A DNA stretch of 64,000 nucleotides from Strongylocentrotus droebachiensis (GCA_035222895.1 JAVYIG010000595.1:178501-242500); one strand, 5' to 3'. Counted from the stretch's first letter, positions 34,947 to 47,340 are shown. Notes: generated by a model from the sequence alone, not told the origin. Translations and numbers: made by a program.

Positions 34947-35235
34947 GTAAGAAATAATTATTGCTCCTATTTATTAATTATCAACTAATTGCTGTGGAAG
35001 TTATGCAATAGAATAACAAGCTTAAGATAAAAATGGATTATCATTCTGCATCTGTGCACAAAAAAATGTATATGAGAACACTAGCAGAATATCAATAGTG
35101 TTGATGGTGAATTAAATGAAATTAGTAACCTCTACGATTTGTACATCAGGTAGGCGCTCATTATCAATTCAGGTTTTTACTGCCTCGTTATATTTGCTAT
35201 TCGCTTTCAGGGGGTAAGGAATTAATATAATTTAA

Positions 35236-35786
35236 AGGGATAGTTGAATTCTGTTGCAGAGGGCGCTAAACAAAATATTTTTTGTGAGATAATGAAAAAT
35301 GGAGTGTAACATACAATTTAAATGACAAAATCATCTCTGTTTGATCAAAATCAGTTCTGAGACGGCTAAAATATCCATAGCTATAACGATTTCTAATACT
35401 TGTGTACCACCACAAATATTAGATAATTTGAAAAAGACGTTGAAAAAACGAAATGGCGCCTTTTAAGTCGAATTTCAGCCAATGCCGATGTTGGCTTTTT
35501 TGTTGGCGTTTTCGTGTTGTTTATATTACGCACAAACAGCCGGCCCATGTTTTGTTATTTTTAATTTAATAATTAATTAACGGTCCCCGTATTTGTTTTT
35601 GAAAGTAGAGCTGAATTGGTATGATCGTATTGGCTAAATTTCACCCATTTTGGGGTCTAAAATTACCTTCATAGCAATGTTAGGTTCTATATAAAAGGGC
35701 ACTAGAAATGTCATAGATAAGAATAAGAGCAATAACCATGCACTTTGAAGGCATTTGCGGTCTGAAAACAGAACTCAACTATCCCT
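35236..35786. mobile_element. TTAA-flanked MITE, family c, in intron 5
   Basis: Termini AGGGATAGTTGAATTCTG and CAGAACTCAACTATCCCT are inverted repeats with TTAA at 35232-35235 and 35787-35790. The element is 551 bp with no coding potential. An internal segment (GCAGAGGGCGCTA...) recurs at 63836-64000. Confidence 0.8.
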
Positions 35787-36042
35787 TTAATCTTTCGCAT
35801 ATATTGAGAAGTGTCACTTGATTCCTTGCTGAACATTGAATTTAAACATTGAATGGTCTCCCCTCCCCTCCCCCAATTTGTATTGTTCATATCGGATGCT
35901 TGCTGACTGAGATATTCCGTGACTTTTGTCAAATTTCATTAACGTTCTCTTTCAAATGTATACCCTTTTGATTTAGACCAAACGTCAAAAATCGGTTCAC
36001 CGGTGTCCTTCAATCCTGGCCCTCGTACAAACTTTCCTGCAG

Positions 36043-36897
36043 ATGATTATTGCTGTGGCCATCATTCGTGCTGGAAGTCCGGCTCTTGTAGCAGGCAGCG
36101 ATATCACCGAACGGGTCACGCTACAGGCAGGTAAACCTGGTGTAGTCCCATTCCATCTCCCTTGGCCACCTAATAGTACATCCCACGGTTATTTTACGCT
36201 TGGATTTAAATCTATGCCTCGTCCATTCTGCATTAATGGAACAGCTGATGTCAAGGGCTTTAAAATCCCCTCCCAGTTACCAAGATTTACCACCTCAGTC
36301 ACAGATTTAGACACTTCTCCCTGCGTGAATCTGATTATAGATAACGTTGATACTGTAGACGAGGGTGGGTACGTATTTGTGGCAGTCTGGCATAGTTTTG
36401 AGAACGTTAGGTATGAAAGTATGATGAAGGAGATTGTTGTACAGATTCCACCCGTACGAGCAAAATGCTTCATCACTTTAAGTGAACATGGTGACTCTCC
36501 CTATGAAGTACACTGTCAAGCCACCATTGGAAGCGTTACAACCACGATATCATGTTACCAGAATGATCGGAAGATTGACTTCAAGGGGAATGTTACAAAT
36601 AATGGCCAAGTTATCAGACGTATATTCTTGCTATCCCATACCACTCATTTCTCGTGTTGCTCACATGATGTATCTTTGAATGTAAGTCAAACAATGTGCG
36701 ATGACTTCGTGTGGCCACATAGCAAAGAAACTACAAGGCAGACTGTTACTACTATACCTACATCGGTTACCACTCCCACACCCCAAATAGAATCTCATAC
36801 AGAATCAGGGGCTTGTAGGCAATTCATGCTTCCTTCTCTGTGGCACTTCAGTTACCTGTCCGTATACCTCCTTTTTTACGTTTTTACAATGTATTAA
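36043..36897 (+). CDS. Exon 6: Ig-like, glycosylated, C-terminally anchored region
   Basis: Acceptor TTTCCTGCAG directly before ATG; open to TAA at 36895, 284 residues. Residues 1-20 are moderately hydrophobic (MIIAVAII, then Arg). Two Ig-like stretches are suggested. The first has DEGGYVF at 106-112, the DxGxYxC signature with Phe for Cys. The second runs from about 140 to 222 and holds most of the nine Cys (142, 158, 171, 205, 206, 219). N-glycosylation sequons lie at N44, N65, N183 and N213. A Thr/Pro stalk occupies 229-248. A hydrophobic tail at 262-284 ends without basic residues, as in GPI-anchor signals. It could be the end of the ankyrin gene or a separate small Ig gene starting at this ATG or in an unseen exon. 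Confidence 0.72.
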   Translation: MIIAVAIIRAGSPALVAGSDITERVTLQAGKPGVVPFHLPWPPNSTSHGYFTLGFKSMPRPFCINGTADVKGFKIPSQLPRFTTSVTDLDTSPCVNLIIDNVDTVDEGGYVFVAVWHSFENVRYESMMKEIVVQIPPVRAKCFITLSEHGDSPYEVHCQATIGSVTTTISCYQNDRKIDFKGNVTNNGQVIRRIFLLSHTTHFSCCSHDVSLNVSQTMCDDFVWPHSKETTRQTVTTIPTSVTTPTPQIESHTESGACRQFMLPSLWHFSYLSVYLLFYVFTMY

Positions 36898-38020
36898 GAC
36901 AAAATATCCACACGTCATAACACTTTCTTGTCTCAAAAAAAGTATAATACTAACAAATACATGAAGAAATATATTTTCGTTCAAATTCGAATTTCATTAA
37001 TTTATATTTTATGAACAGAATGTTTGATTCTCTTGTTTACTACATAGTTTCTTCAACATCGCTATTGAAAATCATGTTCAATGGAAAAGAATTGTTTCTT
37101 GATTAATTAACTTCCAAATATATTTTAAATGTATGTTTACACTTCCTAATGTAGTTAACATTGATATACACGTACTACAGAACGGCTTGTATTTATTGAT
37201 ATTAATGCGTGTATTATGTTATGGAAGGCCATTTCCAACACAAGCCACGCACGATAGAGAAATTGTGCTTCATTGCAGAATATGATGTAATATATTAAAC
37301 AACTTACTGTATTGAGTTATGCGTAGTGTATATCACATGTTAATTTCATAATCTAAGAATATTTGATTCCCAGAGTTTGAATAAGTTGTAAAACGAAAAG
37401 AGGAACACTTTAATCACGTACAAGTAGCAAGTCTCTTTATATTATCTTTGTAAATAGAAAATATATAATGTGATTAATGTGAGTCCGTCAAAGGCAGATT
37501 GAAATCCTCCTTCTTTTACATTCTCCTTCTTTTACATTCTCCTTGCCACATAAGGCTTAGAGCTGACCCGAATATGTTACTCAGTTATGTTATTCTCTGG
37601 ATTGCATTACATGAATATCTTTATTTTGAATCGGTTATCTAGCATACGGTAACGAACCCAGGTGTTGTTTTCCCTATCCTGTTTATCGTGTACTATATGT
37701 ACAGTCTATACGGCTTAGCATACATAATGTGCCAAAACTTTGATCCTGCTATCATCTTTTGAATATTTGTTGTGTCATCTATCTGGAATTTAAGTGCACC
37801 AATTTCAAATATCTATGTCAGTCGCAGTTTAAATGCCATGGCTTTATAATGAAACTCATTGTGGACTTACAATATTTGATTTGCATTTTATCATACATAA
37901 GAAAAATCATACACTTTTAATACTTTATAGTTATCCTCAATTCAATGATTTTTTGTAAGGCTAAGAATGTCCTATGGACTGCGTTCTTTATCTTGTAAAT
38001 GAGTGACCTTATCATATTGT
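36898..38020 (+). other. Downstream flank / probable 3' UTR
   Basis: AT-rich with no frame. ATTAAA at 37294-37299 is a possible weak polyadenylation signal; the first AATAAA is far away at 38874-38879. A small direct repeat CTCCTTCTTTTACATT lies near 37507-37543. Confidence 0.35.
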
Positions 38021-41000
38021 AAATACATGCAAGTTATTAAAATGGCCAACCTCTTTTGTATTCGGGGGGAAATTAAATGCTTTGATTGTGCACATTTTAA
38101 AGTTATCTTTGACATTCACACCGACGTGCTTGCTCATATTGTCCATTTATTGCACATTTGTTTTAATTGTATTTAATGAAACAATGTCTTTTAATGAAAT
38201 TAATTTATGGATAACACATTTTGGAATCTTCATTAAAGTATGCTTGCAACTATTAAACGGTCTAATGTTGCTATTGGAGAATAACAGAAACAGACTTTGA
38301 GAGATCCGTTTCTTTTGCTGTTTATGTTAATACTCGTAAAAGGACGATGTAGAAAATAAGCCATTACCCCCCAGCCATGAAGAGGTGAGAAGCACTCAAA
38401 CCAATAATTAAATAGCTAACAAATAAACGCATACATGAGAGTTTAAACAACGCAGCCTGTTTAATAGCGTCTTTGTATAGGTGTATTGGAAATATGAAAT
38501 TTGTAAGAAATATTGGATTTTATTAGTGTTAATAGCTCATGCTGTATATTATTTTATCAATACAGGTCATTTGTATTGTTTATGAAATATTTACGATTTA
38601 TAAGGACATCGTTTTTAATATTTTGTCTACCATTGGAGCTTATGTTATAAATTGAAATTTTATATATATTGTATTGTTGAGTATAGTATGCATATTGTAC
38701 AGTTATCCATGAAAATCGTAGTCAATTGATTGGCAAAGATTGCAATGTATAATAATCGAACCTCTCTGCGTATTTTGAATAATGAGTTACGAAAGTTCGA
38801 AGTCGTAGTAACGAAATGATTAATGTTGTATATTTATATAACTTATTATTTTACTCAATATTGTAATCATGATAATAAAACGCAAACTTCTTGGAATTTT
38901 GTGATAGAGTAAGTGCATATATTGTGCACATTTTGAAGTTATCTTTGACGTTCATACCGACAGACTTACCCATATAACGAAAGTATGTTGGTAACAAAGG
39001 GACTAATTTCCTATTAAAAAACTGATATACACCAAAATACCACCCATGATGAGGAGAGACAAACTAAAAACAATAATTGAATAATTAACACAATTATGTA
39101 TGTACATATTCTGATTTATGGCTATACAATATAAGATACCTATATATAGTTTACAGATATCCAATTTATGTATAGAAGAAGTAAATTCCTAATGTATTTG
39201 AAATCTTGCAAACGATAGAAATTATAAAATTATCTTCCTTTGTAAATAATGTTATCACTATACTATATAACGTATACTTTTACTTAGTGTTTCATTATTC
39301 TTCTATTCATTTGTGAATAGTAATTTTTGTAAACAATAAATAGATAAAATAGATGTATAGAATGTACATATCACTTTTATTTTAGTTTCAAATATGATCA
39401 GTATGCTTCCATGCCTCTTAGTGCGTTATGTTACTATTAATATATGTTAACGTCGTTTCAAAACAACAACAACCACAATTCATCGGCTGGTTATTATGCA
39501 CGAACAATGTTATACTCTCATGAATTTCAATAGTTTTTTCGCACTTTGTTATTTTTTAATTTGAAAGTGTTTGCTTTCTCGCTTTTCTCTGGAATAAAGA
39601 ACTTGATGATTAAGCAATGTAAATGACATTATTATGTACCCATACAGGAATATATATTGTTTTACAGTGTTGTGCTTTGTTGTAGTAGAATGAAATCCAT
39701 ATTACAAGGGTTCACATATTAGAAGTGTAAATATAAAACAAGAAAGAAAGGACAAGAGAAACAGATAACAACACAACGCATGCATGCAGTTATATCTAAT
39801 CCAGTCTGTTTAATGGTGCCTTTGTAGAAGTTTATTGGCCTCATTTTGCGTGATGAGGAAATGGTAATAGTAATAAAGAACCTCTTCGCGTATTGTTAAT
39901 CGTATGATATGGAATATGGAAGGATTATTAATGGTAATCAGTGGTAGTCGTTAATGATGTATTTTATTCATTAAGATATTGTATATTAATCGTTCACATG
40001 AATTGATAATGAATTGTATATAAGGAATATTGTTGCCCATATTTTGCATGCTTTGCAGCATATCTTCTGTATTTGTGCAGAAGAGTATAGTATGCATATT
40101 GTACAGTAATCCACGAATGTCATAGTAAATTCCTTTAAAAAAATCGTGTACAATAACAGACCATCTATGCGTATTTTGATGTACAAATATCGAAAGTTTC
40201 AAGTCTTATTAACGAAATTATCACTGTTGTATATGTATATCACTCAATATTCTACTCAATATCATAATCATGATAACAAAAGACCAACCTCTTTTGTATT
40301 GGGGTTAGAGTAAACGCTTAGATTTTGCACCTTATCAAATTATATTTGACATTCATACCAACCTACTTGCTCAAATTACAAAAGGATGTTGGTCACAAAT
40401 GGTCTAATTTTGCTTTTTAAGAATAGCAGTAAAACTTTTAAAGACCGTTTATTTCGCTCTATATATTTATGCTCGTGAAATAATGATGCAAAAACAACAT
40501 CAAAAGACCAGCCATGAAGAGGAGTCAAACACTTAAAACAATAACTGAATATGTTACACAATTATGTATATACATATCCTGATTTATGGCTATTCAATAT
40601 ATACCCATATATAATTTACAGGAATACAATGAACGTAACAACGGTACATGCATGTATCAAAGAAGTAAATGTCTAATGTCTATGAAAATTAAAAAAATTA
40701 TTTTCCTTTGTAAATAACTTTATCAATATATGTATAACTTTACTTTGTGTTTTAGTGTTCTTCTATACAAACGTGATTTTTTTTTGTACACACTGAATAC
40801 ATAAAATAGATGTTGAGAATGAACATATAACCTTTCTCTACTTTCTAATATGATCAGTGTGCTTCCATGCATCTCAGTGGGTTATGTTACTATCAGTATA
40901 TGTTAAAATCGATTCAAATCACCAACAACAAGCAAAAAACTTAAACTGGTTGTTATGCACTATAAACAATGCTATAATCTCATGAATTTCAATAGTTTGT

Positions 41001-42100
41001 TTGCACCTCGTTTTTAAAAACTTGAATGTGTTTGCTTTCTTGCTTTTCTCTGGATTAAAGAACTTTTTCAAACTTTGGCTATTACATAATTATGTACCCA
41101 TGCATGAAGTTATATATTGTTTGACAACAGTGTTGTATTTTATTGTAGTAGAATTAACTCCATATTTAAAGGGCATACATATCAGAAGTGTAAATATAAA
41201 ACAAGAATGAAAGGACAAGCGAAACAGATAACAAATCAACGCATACATGTAGTTATATGTAATCCAGTCTGTTTAATAGCCTCTTTGTAGAGGGTTATTG
41301 GCCTCACTTTGCATGATACTGAAATGGTAATAGAGATTTTCTTCACATATTGTTAATCATACGATATGAATTTTGGAAGGAGTATTGATAGTATTCAGTG
41401 GTTTTAGCTAATGCTGTATATTTTTCATTGATACATGTATATCGTTTATGAATTATTTACATTCTGTAATACATCGTTTACAATAAAATGATGAAAATCA
41501 TAGTAATTAATTTACAAAGATTGTCATGTATAACTCTCCGCGTATTTTGAATAATGAATTACGAAAGTTTGAAATCGTGGTAACAAAATTATTAATGTTG
41601 TATACATGTATATCGTTCATGAATTATTTACAATTTGTAATACATAGTTTACAATATTTTGCCTACTTTTGATTTTTTCTAAATTGAAATTTGATATCTA
41701 GTGTATTGTTTATTATGGTATGCATATTGTGGAGTTATCGATGAAAATCACAGTAAATTGATTCACAAAGATTTTCATGTATTAACAACATAACCTCTTT
41801 GCGTATTTTGAATAGTAAACTAAACTTGTTAATGAATATTACTCAGTAGTTCACATAAAATTATAATCATGATAATTAAAAGCCCAACCTTTGGTACCAA
41901 TGGTACAATTACGTACACAAGAAGTAAATCATTTAAAACAAATATTATCACTATTTCATATATCCTGTAAGTTTGCTCAGTGTTTCAGTATTCTTCTATC
42001 CAAATATTAATCATTAATTTTCTTTAAACATGAAATGGATACTAACCAGTATGCTTCTATGTGTTTCAGCGGGTTATAATAACAAGCGTTTCAATTAAAA
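38020..42100. repeat. Decayed AT-rich tandem duplication, units of about 0.85-1.6 kb
   Basis: The anchor containing AACCTCTT/AACTTCTT recurs near 38046, 38883, 40282 and 41885; in the last three it follows ATCATGATAA. The anchor CAGTCTGTTTAATGGTGCCT (and variants) recurs near 38450, 39803 and 41265. GTTATGTTACTAT-A-TATATGTTA recurs near 39424 and 40880, followed in both by CTCATGAATTTCAATAGTTT. Order is preserved. No coding frame is conserved among the units. Confidence 0.7.
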
Positions 42101-43190
42101 TAGTATGTAAGATGGACCTCATATATGGATTCTATGAAATTTGAAGGCTTTTTTTTCTTTAATCTGTTCTGTAACCACCGTTTTTTTATAAAGTGAATAA
42201 TGGATGTGGCAGATCAAAATGAATGATCGAATTTGCTTGCTTTGCTAATAAATATCTAAATGAAAATAAATTGTTCTCAGGTTTTTTCTTATCTTGTTAT
42301 GTATTGAGTAGGACTTTCATCCTTACTGAATATGATTTTCATGCCTAATGAATAGTACTTTCCTACAATCAAAGAGTGATGAAGTCTGGCAAAATGTAGA
42401 AATGCCCTATGAGTTTAAAAATTTGGACTGAAGTTCATAATGTGTAGTCCCTTTGCACCTTTACATGTGTGTGACGGTTGGTTTTACTGTGATATTCAAG
42501 CAAGAGTGGGTCTTTTATATACGGAGAGAGGAATTGGAGGAGCGATATAGGAAGAGGAAGGGACACAGAGGGAGGATATAGAGGGATAGACGGAGAAACA
42601 AAGAGAAGAAGAGAGAAACAGTGCTTGCTTGTATGTGGGTGTGTGTCTGTCAGAGAGAGAGACAGACAGAAAGACGTATAAATAGAATAGTAGTGAAAGA
42701 GCGTCCTCTTCTAAAGTTGCCAGCTTAATGGTCTTTCATAAAACTTTACTCAGAACTTTACCAGCTACAACTCACCTCGGGAGGATTCTTTTGCCAACTA
42801 AAGAACGGAATTCTGTGCTTTGGGGTAGAGCAGACTTTAATATAAAGGAAGGAATGTGTAGACGTCATTCTGCCAGGTTAATTTCCATAACTCTTTGTCC
42901 AAAGGGTATAGACCCCAAATATTTACAGCGATCTCACCCGTCAGGGCATATGTAAAAAAAAAAAATAGGAATTTGCTGACATAGTCTCCTTTTCCTACAG
43001 ATCTTACATATTTGTGCATTATCTCTCGTTTTTTGCATTCTTTCCCTTATTTTTCCCTTTTCGCTTTCTGCTTAATATTTGCTCGTGTCTTTCGTCGTAT
43101 TTTGAACTTCAGACGTTCCAATGAAAACCCAGGGTCATATGGTGCACATTCTTTTATCCAAACGATTATAGTGAGTATCGTCTTTAGTAA
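42101..43190. other. No gene recognised; GA-rich tract
   Basis: GAGAGAGG-type purine tract at about 42525-42680. The 75-residue frame at 42728-42955 has no recognisable features. Confidence 0.5.
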
Positions 43191-43254
43191 AGCCCCCCCC
43201 CCCCCCTCCCCCTCCGAAGTTATAACAAAATATCATTAAAAAGGTTCTTGGAAA

Positions 43255-43433
43255 CCTACCCCCTGGACACCCACCCCCCTCGAATAACCACCCCCAGACA
43301 ACTACCCCCTGACACCTACCCCCAGACAACTTCCCCCAGACAACTACCCCCTACGACAACCACCCCCTAGGACAACTAACCCCGGACAACTATCCTAGGG
43401 GGTAATTGCCTGGGGGTTGTGGTCCGGGGAGAG
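43255..43433. repeat. Fold-back minisatellite, second copy
   Basis: Same GACAACTACCCCC word family as at 20166-20336, with the CCTAGG turn at 43394-43399. The left arm is about 140 bp but the right arm only about 35 bp, so the palindrome is lopsided. A 17-bp C run at about 43191-43206 lies just upstream. Confidence 0.72.
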
Positions 43434-43914
43434 GGAGGTGGAGGGGAGAGGCGAAGGGATCATCACGATTAGGACCGACCCGACTATTATTTTTATACGC
43501 CAAATGAGCATTCCCTCATTTAAACGAGGATATTTGTTTTATTTTGGGAGCATGTGATATGATAAGCGTTTTATATTATACTGGAGAAAATCTTTTTAAA
43601 TTCATGTTTTTATAAAAATCTGTATAACAATATATTCAAACAGGGACTTTTAAAAATGTATCTGGTTGAAATCTGTTCGCAAGGTTCTTCATTTGCATTG
43701 ATGCATGTTTAATTCCGCAAGAGGAATTTTGGCGTATTTTGCACGCTGAGCGTGATCACATCAAAATTGTTATAGTACGTTTCATTGACCGACAGTTTTA
43801 TAAATTTGCAATCCTTATTAATTATTTGTCCAAATGATGCACGGGACTTGTCATTATTCAAGACTTACCTGCTCCTGTTTTTCCTGAATATGGTGTCGCT
43901 GCAACTGCTGTCCA

Positions 43915-43990
43915 GAATTTATTTGGTCTAGTGGTTAAGGCAATAATGTTATTAGCCAGGGACCTGGGTTCGATCCTGCGGAGACATTTT
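43915..43990 (+). repeat. tRNA-like (SINE-type) remnant
   Basis: GGTCTAGTGGTTAAGGC resembles a tRNA D-arm / A box, and GGGTTCGATCC, 32 bp further on, a B box. The spacing fits a polymerase III type 2 promoter. The T stem pairs poorly and no clean anticodon arm forms, so a working tRNA is unlikely; a degraded tRNA-derived SINE is the better reading. Confidence 0.45.
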
Positions 43991-44370
43991 ATCAACCTTT
44001 CCAAAAAGGGATGATAGAGCTACGCACCATTATTCTCTCAATTTGATTTCTCACAATTGTGTATACATTTTTCAAGAGAGTTGCCAAAGTTGTTTGCATT
44101 TAACGAATTCATTTAATTAAATTGTGAATGATTATAGCGACTTATACATGTATTCAAGCTCGGAGCTAGGATTCAAATGAGGCACGCGGATCATCATTGG
44201 TAAAAACTCACCTGACCCCGACACAGTATTAATAAAGGTTGAAGATTGTTAAACTGTCGGTCTATTGAATCTGGTCTCGCCGAAACTACCGGCCCGTCTA
44301 TATAATATATAGCACAAGCCTTTGGCCAACTGTTTAACAACTGTTTAACATGTGTTCTTTTAGCCCTCAT

Positions 44371-44564
44371 CTGAGCCATCTATAAACAGAGTTTGGCCAA
44401 CCCGTTTCGAGTTGGACACAATATGGCGACTACTTAATTTGTTGGGCTAGCACAAAACAAAAGTATATACGCCATGATGAGACCCAGTGAAACCAAAGAG
44501 ATACCTTTGTAATATCCTCCTTGGTGAAACCGAGTTGGCCAAACTATGTGTATAGATGGCTCTG
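44371..44564. mobile_element. hAT-like MITE with 8-bp target duplication
   Basis: 194 bp with ends CTGAGCCATCTATA and TATAGATGGCTCTG; the inverted arms continue through GAGTTTGGCCAAC. It is flanked by identical GCCCTCAT at 44363-44370 and 44565-44572. An 8-bp duplication and CAG-type ends are hallmarks of hAT elements. Confidence 0.8.
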
Positions 44565-44779
44565 GCCCTCATGATTGCTTGATCGCTGAGCTGTTAACAA
44601 TTCCGCCCCTGAGTAACTTGTTATAATTGTGTTTGTTTTATCAAAAGGATGACGTCATCAATGAGGCATTATGGGTACAGGGCTGGGCCAAAATTCACAG
44701 TTCATCATAGAGGGTCGTAATTCTGCTCGCAGGGGCCTCCCTTTGTCAGAAATGTTAGAGCGAATTGCAAAGAGGAAAG

Positions 44780-45005
44780 TCTCTCTCTCTATCTAATAAC
44801 ATACTCGCACACACGCACAGACGCAAAGAAACAGAAACATACACAGACAATCGAGCTCTCCCATCTCTCTCTCTCTCTCTACCACTTTGCAACTCTTCCC
44901 CTATTTCTCCTTCTCTTTCTTCCCACTTCTCGCTTCGTATGAATGGCTACAAATCATCACGCACGAGAACGACAGTCTACTACCTGACAAGGCCGACATA
45001 CCTCC

Positions 45006-45044
<39 letters not shown>

Positions 45045-45110
45045 CATCTCTCTCTCTCTCTCTCTCCATCTCTCTCTCTTTATCTCTTACCTCTTTATGT
45101 CTTTATTTGT
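44780..45110 (+). repeat. (CT)n microsatellite clusters
   Basis: CTCTCT tracts at about 44780-44792, 44863-44880 and 45003-45082, with related pyrimidine sequence between. A short piece, CTTCCCCTATTTCTCCTTCT through CTTCGTAT (44893-44940), recurs near 46367-46412. Confidence 0.85.
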
Positions 45111-45350
45111 CTCATTCTGATTTTTCTTTCTATCTATAGAACTTTTAAAAAAAGTGCCTGTATTGATATCTAAATATCTTTATTGGTGGTACATCTGACT
45201 TCGTTCTAGCCTTTTGACTAGGCCTCGTTACTCTAGCTATTTTCCACCCCAAACGGGTAGCAAAATCCCAACAAAAGCGAAGGAGAAATCTTATTGAGGA
45301 TTTTAGTAGGTGATCGAAAGTTAAGCGATTTCTCTCAAACGTACGTTTAA

Positions 45351-45900
45351 AGGGACTGGGTAACATTGTTCAGATGAGAGATAGTGGTTCTAAGGTAGTG
45401 ACTTCAATGCTAGATGTACAATTAAAGATAATCTGAAAATTTGAGTGAAAACGGACCATTATTCATGGTACAAATTGGGAAAAACTGATCTGATCGATTC
45501 CTTAATTCTCCCAACTAGGTCTAGATCTAGATCTATAGAACAATTTAATTACATTTTAGGTGAATGGAAATCTCACAAAGCAATAAAATGGCTCTACATT
45601 CCATTCCAGACATTTAAGTGTTGACAGATTTTTTATAGCCTGTTTTATGTCTTTTTTTCATGGAAAAACGGTTGGGAAAATTCAAAAATGTTTGGGAGAA
45701 TTTATTGTTAATCACTGTTAGAGGGTGCCTCACATCGACGCCTTCACAGAAAACCATAGATATCTTTGTGGTTTGAGAATTTTTTCAGGATTTTTTGCCT
45801 GTCAGAGGGTTAGTACAGTAGAAGGAATATAGTAAGTTAGATTTCATACAAAAATTAAGCAATTTTTTCCATCAACCTTCAACAATGTTACCCAGTCACT
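45351..45900. mobile_element. TTAA-flanked MITE, family e
   Basis: Termini AGGGACTGGGTAACATTGTT and AACAATGTTACCCAGTCACT are inverted repeats with TTAA at 45347-45350 and 45901-45904. Length 550 bp, no coding frame. Confidence 0.8.
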
Positions 45901-45904
45901 TTAA

Positions 45905-47340
45905 CTTTGCTAAAAATGTTTGATATTTTTGTTGTCTCGCTTTATGCTATATTCGGGGCAGTATTCAACTAATGGCTGATGGCTGATGGCTGATGAAACT
46001 GATTTGATAGGGAACATTAGCAAATAGCACTGTTTTTTGTTCCAAATTCTTAACCTAAGGCCGCTATTCATAAACAGGTTCGTACGCAGTGCTTGAAATT
46101 CCAATATACTAAAGCGGGAAAGCAGCAACCTCTGCAACTCTCCCCCTAGTCCAGATTCAGTCCGTTTTCTGTTTTTATTCTTCTATCACACGCATATCTC
46201 ACACACAGTTCGGTATCTCCACCGATCGCGCAATCCCCCAAATTTTCGTCGAAACGGGCCCCAGAATAAGAGGAATGGCTACGTCTACTTTCAACGTTGA
46301 GGGTGTGTTATTTTATCAGCTGATTGGGCGCTCTGCACACGAAAACGGTACAGAGTCTGGACTTCTTTACCCCTATCTCTCCTTCTCGTTCTTTCCACTT
46401 CTCACTTCGTATCTAAGGCTTAAGATTAAGCGGGAAACTCATATGTATTGTAAATGATAAACAATTCTTCACTTGAGTTCTTTCAGATACCATACAATAG
46501 CCTCTTTTGATAATAACTGTATTCTTTTGAGACTGAGTGTACGTTGTTAGGTGTATGTTGTAACGTGTACCGTGTGTACAGTTGTACATCACTTACGAAT
46601 GTGCATTTAATATGTAAAAAGACATATTGTTTCTCGGGCTTTGAAAGAAGAACCGATACATTGACCTGACTAACAGAAGAGATGGAGGGGGTGGGGTGAG
46701 GTAGAAGTAGTATGATGAGAAATATGATGTGACATCAGGGATTTAACGATGAAAGTATTCGAACTTCAGCTAAACGGATAGGAGATACAATAAACTGGTC
46801 CTAGATCATATTGACCTGTTGATTGTAGGAGCAGTGGGAATAAACCAGTGAGTTTATGATGTAAAGTGTTACAGAGCATACTAGAATAAAACTTGAAGGC
46901 AGGTTCATACTTATGATAAACCAAGACATGACTATAAGTTACTTGGGCAATTATTATGCTGTTTGTATGGACCTAGTGTCGGAAGGGGTGTTAGACCCAT
47001 GATAAATATTATTTCGATAAGCCAACCTCAAGTTTATGACTTTGTGTAAAGAAGCAGTACTTCGAATGATTTTATTAGATGTCAAAAGATGTCAATACCT
47101 GTCAACGCGGCGAGCCAAGTCAGACAAGAACAGTTAATGTTGGACAAGGCCTCATAGACGTCGAGCGACTAAAAAGAGACTAATTGCGAAAACCCCAGTG
47201 AACGGCAGGCGCATATTTTCTTTACACAACTGTTTAGCCACATCAGTCAAATATACTGTGCAAAAGACTAGAGACAGAGTCTAGCATTACCCTTAGCAGT
47301 TTTGTTGGATTGCTGAAGCTGTACATGTGTACATACTCGT
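45905..47340. other. No gene recognised
   Basis: Holds a triple GGCTGATGGCTGATGGCTGAT near 45972 and the pyrimidine piece shared with 44893. Nothing else could be supported. Confidence 0.45.

Larger units (their letters stand above)
17638..36897 (+). other. Predicted six-exon gene: ankyrin-repeat / Ig-like protein
   Basis: Exons 17638-17712, 22641-22735, 24096-30144, 30628-30695, 34847-34946 and 36043-36897 each have GT-AG boundaries. Phases are 0, 2, 0, 2, 0. Starting at ATG 17650, the summed coding length is 7230 nt including TAA, or 2409 residues with no internal stop. The order is an acidic polar N-terminal tail, about 53 ankyrin repeats (residues ~195-1899), a charged linker, then an Ig-like ectodomain (2126-2409). 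Ankyrin repeats are normally cytosolic protein-binding scaffolds, whereas the last exon looks secreted or membrane-anchored. Either this is a real chimera needing a membrane segment near residues 2123-2145, or exons 1-4 and the last exon belong to two genes. Confidence 0.55.

Noticed and set aside
42728-42955. 75-codon frame
   Set aside because: No ATG start in a good context, no splice support and no recognisable motif.
43915-43990. Functional tRNA gene
   Set aside because: The T stem does not pair and no anticodon arm of standard length can be drawn.
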